Both the position numbers and the translations under genes were made by a program. DNA of 64,000 bases from Bacillus sp. Y1 (GTDB taxonomy: Bacteria > Bacillota > Bacilli > Bacillales > Cytobacillaceae): NCBI RefSeq assembly GCF_003586445.1, contig NZ_CP030028.1, positions 4,168,501 through 4,232,500 on the forward strand, given 5' to 3'. The notes beneath the pieces are model-generated. The model was not told where the DNA came from, did not search any database, and was given only the letters and a program-made list of their open reading frames with translations. This document shows positions 62,599-64,000 of this stretch, piece by piece. Positions within the stretch are counted from its first letter, which is position 1, and each line of letters starts with the position of its first letter.

Positions 62599-64000
62599 TT
62601 ATTTAATTACTTCAAATCGTTCAACAAAGAGGGCGAGTGTTCTTGTCATAACACCAGTTGCTCCGTCAGGCCCTAAGTCTGACGCTTTAGAAGTGGTAGC
62701 TGTCCCAGCAATATCTAAATGTACCCATGGGGTGTTTTCGGCAAACTCTCCGACAAAGGCTCCACCCATGATCGCGTGACCTTCTCGACCAGGTGAATTG
62801 TTAAGATCAGCAATCTTACTACTTCTTACTCTTTCTTTATCCTTTTCGAAAAGAGGTAGACGCCACATAGGTTCACCAGCTTCAGAAGAGGCTTCAAGCA
62901 CTTGCTCAAATAATCCTTCATGATTCGTTAACGCACCAGTTGTATCTGTACCGAGCGCGATGATTACACCACCAGTAAGCGTTGCTACGTCAACCAAATA
63001 CTGCGCTCCATGAAACTTGGCGTATGTGACAGCATCTGCCAAGACTAATCTTCCTTCTGCATCCGTATTTAATACCTCAATCGTTTTCCCACTCATAGAC
63101 GTTATCACATCGTCTGGCTTAAAGGCTGTACCACTAATCATGTTATCAGTCGAAGGAATGACGGCAACCACATTTTGCTCAGGACGTAATTCACCGATGA
63201 TTTCCATCGCTCCAAGTACGGCAGCAGCACCACCCATATCGGTTTTCATTCCAACAATGCCATCCTTTGGCTTGATCGAGTATCCGCCCGTATCAAAGGT
63301 AACTCCCTTACCTACTAGACCAATTACATCGGTCCATTCCTCTTTCCCTTGATACTTCAGAACAATCATCTTTGGCGGTTCGCTTGATCCTTGGTTAACG
63401 GCTAACATAGCACCCATACCAAGCTTTAGCATATCTTCCTTATCAAGAATTTCTATTTCAAATTCGTATTTTTCTCCTAGCTGCTTTGCGTAATTAGCCA
63501 TATCGGTAGCTGTTAGCATATTTCCAGGTAAGTTTACTAGTGTACGAGCAGAATTTGTTCCTTTGCCGTATACATATCCTACGGTTAACGCAGCCTGATG
63601 GTCTTCCTTTTCTAACTGTTCACTGTACACATGGACATTTTCAATCCTTTTTTCCGGCTCATTCGATTTTTGCTTATAGCCTTTAAACTCATACGTAGCT
63701 AAAGCAAATGCTTCTCCGACAGCATGAGCCACATCCAACGCGTCTAGTTCTTTCCCTATGAAAGAATCTAAATGAACAGCTATCTCAGTTAGCCTTGCTG
63801 ATTGAATTTGTTTACACACCGCTCCGAATGATTCTCGTACTGAAGAAAAGGTAGCTTGATCCTCTTTTCCAAGTCCAACAATATATAAATTTCTTGCTCC
63901 AATTTTTCCAAATGTATGTATTTTCGTTAAACTCTTCTTTTTCGCGGACAAGTCACCGCTTTTCACTAATTCTGTTAAATAGCCATCAAATTGATCATCT
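62599..64000 (-). CDS. pepA: Leucyl aminopeptidase (M17), N-terminus beyond the window
   Basis: The visible 467 codons contain the M17 metal centre: [26 protein letters not shown] and [13 protein letters not shown]. Cleaves N-terminal residues from peptides; cytosolic hexamer. The frame stays open through position 64000 and the start is outside. Corresponds to B. subtilis yuiE. Confidence 0.92.
   Translation of the reverse strand, partial: DDQFDGYLTELVKSGDLSAKKKSLTKIHTFGKIGARNLYIVGLGKEDQATFSSVRESFGAVCKQIQSARLTEIAVHLDSFIGKELDALDVAHAVGEAFALATYEFKGYKQKSNEPEKRIENVHVYSEQLEKEDHQAALTVGYVYGKGTNSARTLVNLPGNMLTATDMANYAKQLGEKYEFEIEILDKEDMLKLGMGAMLAVNQGSSEPPKMIVLKYQGKEEWTDVIGLVGKGVTFDTGGYSIKPKDGIVGMKTDMGGAAAVLGAMEIIGELRPEQNVVAVIPSTDNMISGTAFKPDDVITSMSGKTIEVLNTDAEGRLVLADAVTYAKFHGAQYLVDVATLTGGVIIALGTDTTGALTNHEGLFEQVLEASSEAGEPMWRLPLFEKDKERVRSSKIADLNNSPGREGHAIMGGAFVGEFAENTPWVHLDIAGTATTSKASDLGPDGATGVMTRTLALFVERFEVIK

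Overview
The window is AT-rich DNA from an endospore-forming member of the Bacillaceae. The evidence is the set of recognisable genes (CsgA, YteA, KapB/KapD, AlaR/AlaT, PatB, GSP13, MrpA-G, YuiF/YuiH) and gene orders that match Bacillus subtilis blocks: yugO-yugN-pgi-yugJ-yuzA, yugI, alaT-alaR-yugF-yugE-patB, kapB-kapD-pbpD, yufK-mrpABCDEFG-yuxO and yuiE(pepA)-yuiF-yuiH. It is not B. subtilis itself: the com/deg genes that follow yuxO there are absent, and there are additions such as malate synthase G, an AlkC-type glycosylase, a second DedA gene and a diverged class IV PHA synthase pair. Typing to genus needs a database search.

Layout. 1-2.2 kb: a YdiN/YdiM-like transporter (cut by the window edge), a YdiB-like quinate/shikimate dehydrogenase and shikimate kinase; two near-identical inverted repeats precede the first two. 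2.3-4.6 kb: an ArsR/CzrA-type sensor with a His-rich CDF zinc exporter, then a TerC protein under a yybP-ykoY manganese riboswitch. 4.7-9.1 kb: a chitobiose/cellobiose operon (EIIC, GH4 phospho-glycosidase, ChbG deacetylase) divergent from a GntR/UTRA regulator, with promoter, CRE and operator visible. 9.2-14 kb: an MFS exporter, the xpt-pbuX purine-salvage operon behind a guanine riboswitch, and AlkC. 14.0-20.9 kb: a frameshifted Trp/Asp-rich exported protein, a SwrC-like RND pump with its divergent YerO-like TetR regulator, a 47-residue gene plus membrane metallophosphoesterase that share the same operator motif, and YceI. 21-26.5 kb: IclR regulator, malate synthase G, class B PBP. 26.6-45 kb: the yug/kap block with metabolism, sporulation and small membrane proteins. 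45.4-54.7 kb: class A PBP4, intergenic repeats, and the complete seven-gene Mrp antiporter operon. 54.7-64 kb: hotdog thioesterase, DedA, spore-coat-like small proteins, a PhaR/PhaC-like pair with an overlapping 37-codon ORF, UppP with a DedA flippase candidate, YuiH, YuiF and the start-truncated PepA.

How the parts work together. Several loci are self-contained sensor-effector pairs: ArsR-CDF exporter, GntR-PTS, YerO-like TetR-RND, IclR-malate synthase and AlaR-AlaT. Two are RNA-controlled (Mn2+ and guanine riboswitches). The envelope theme is strong: two PBPs, UppP plus a DedA candidate for undecaprenyl-phosphate recycling, Mrp cation/proton antiport, the YugO K+ channel and the RND pump.

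The most novel-looking signals are four copies of TGACY-N4-AGTCA that tie the RND pump to the metallophosphoesterase operon, the paired TGTGAA-RTGA-TTCACA operators of the quinate/shikimate genes, the slippery-tract frameshift in the Trp/Asp-rich gene, and the diverged PHA synthase cluster. No tRNA, rRNA, CRISPR array, prophage or insertion sequence was recognised.
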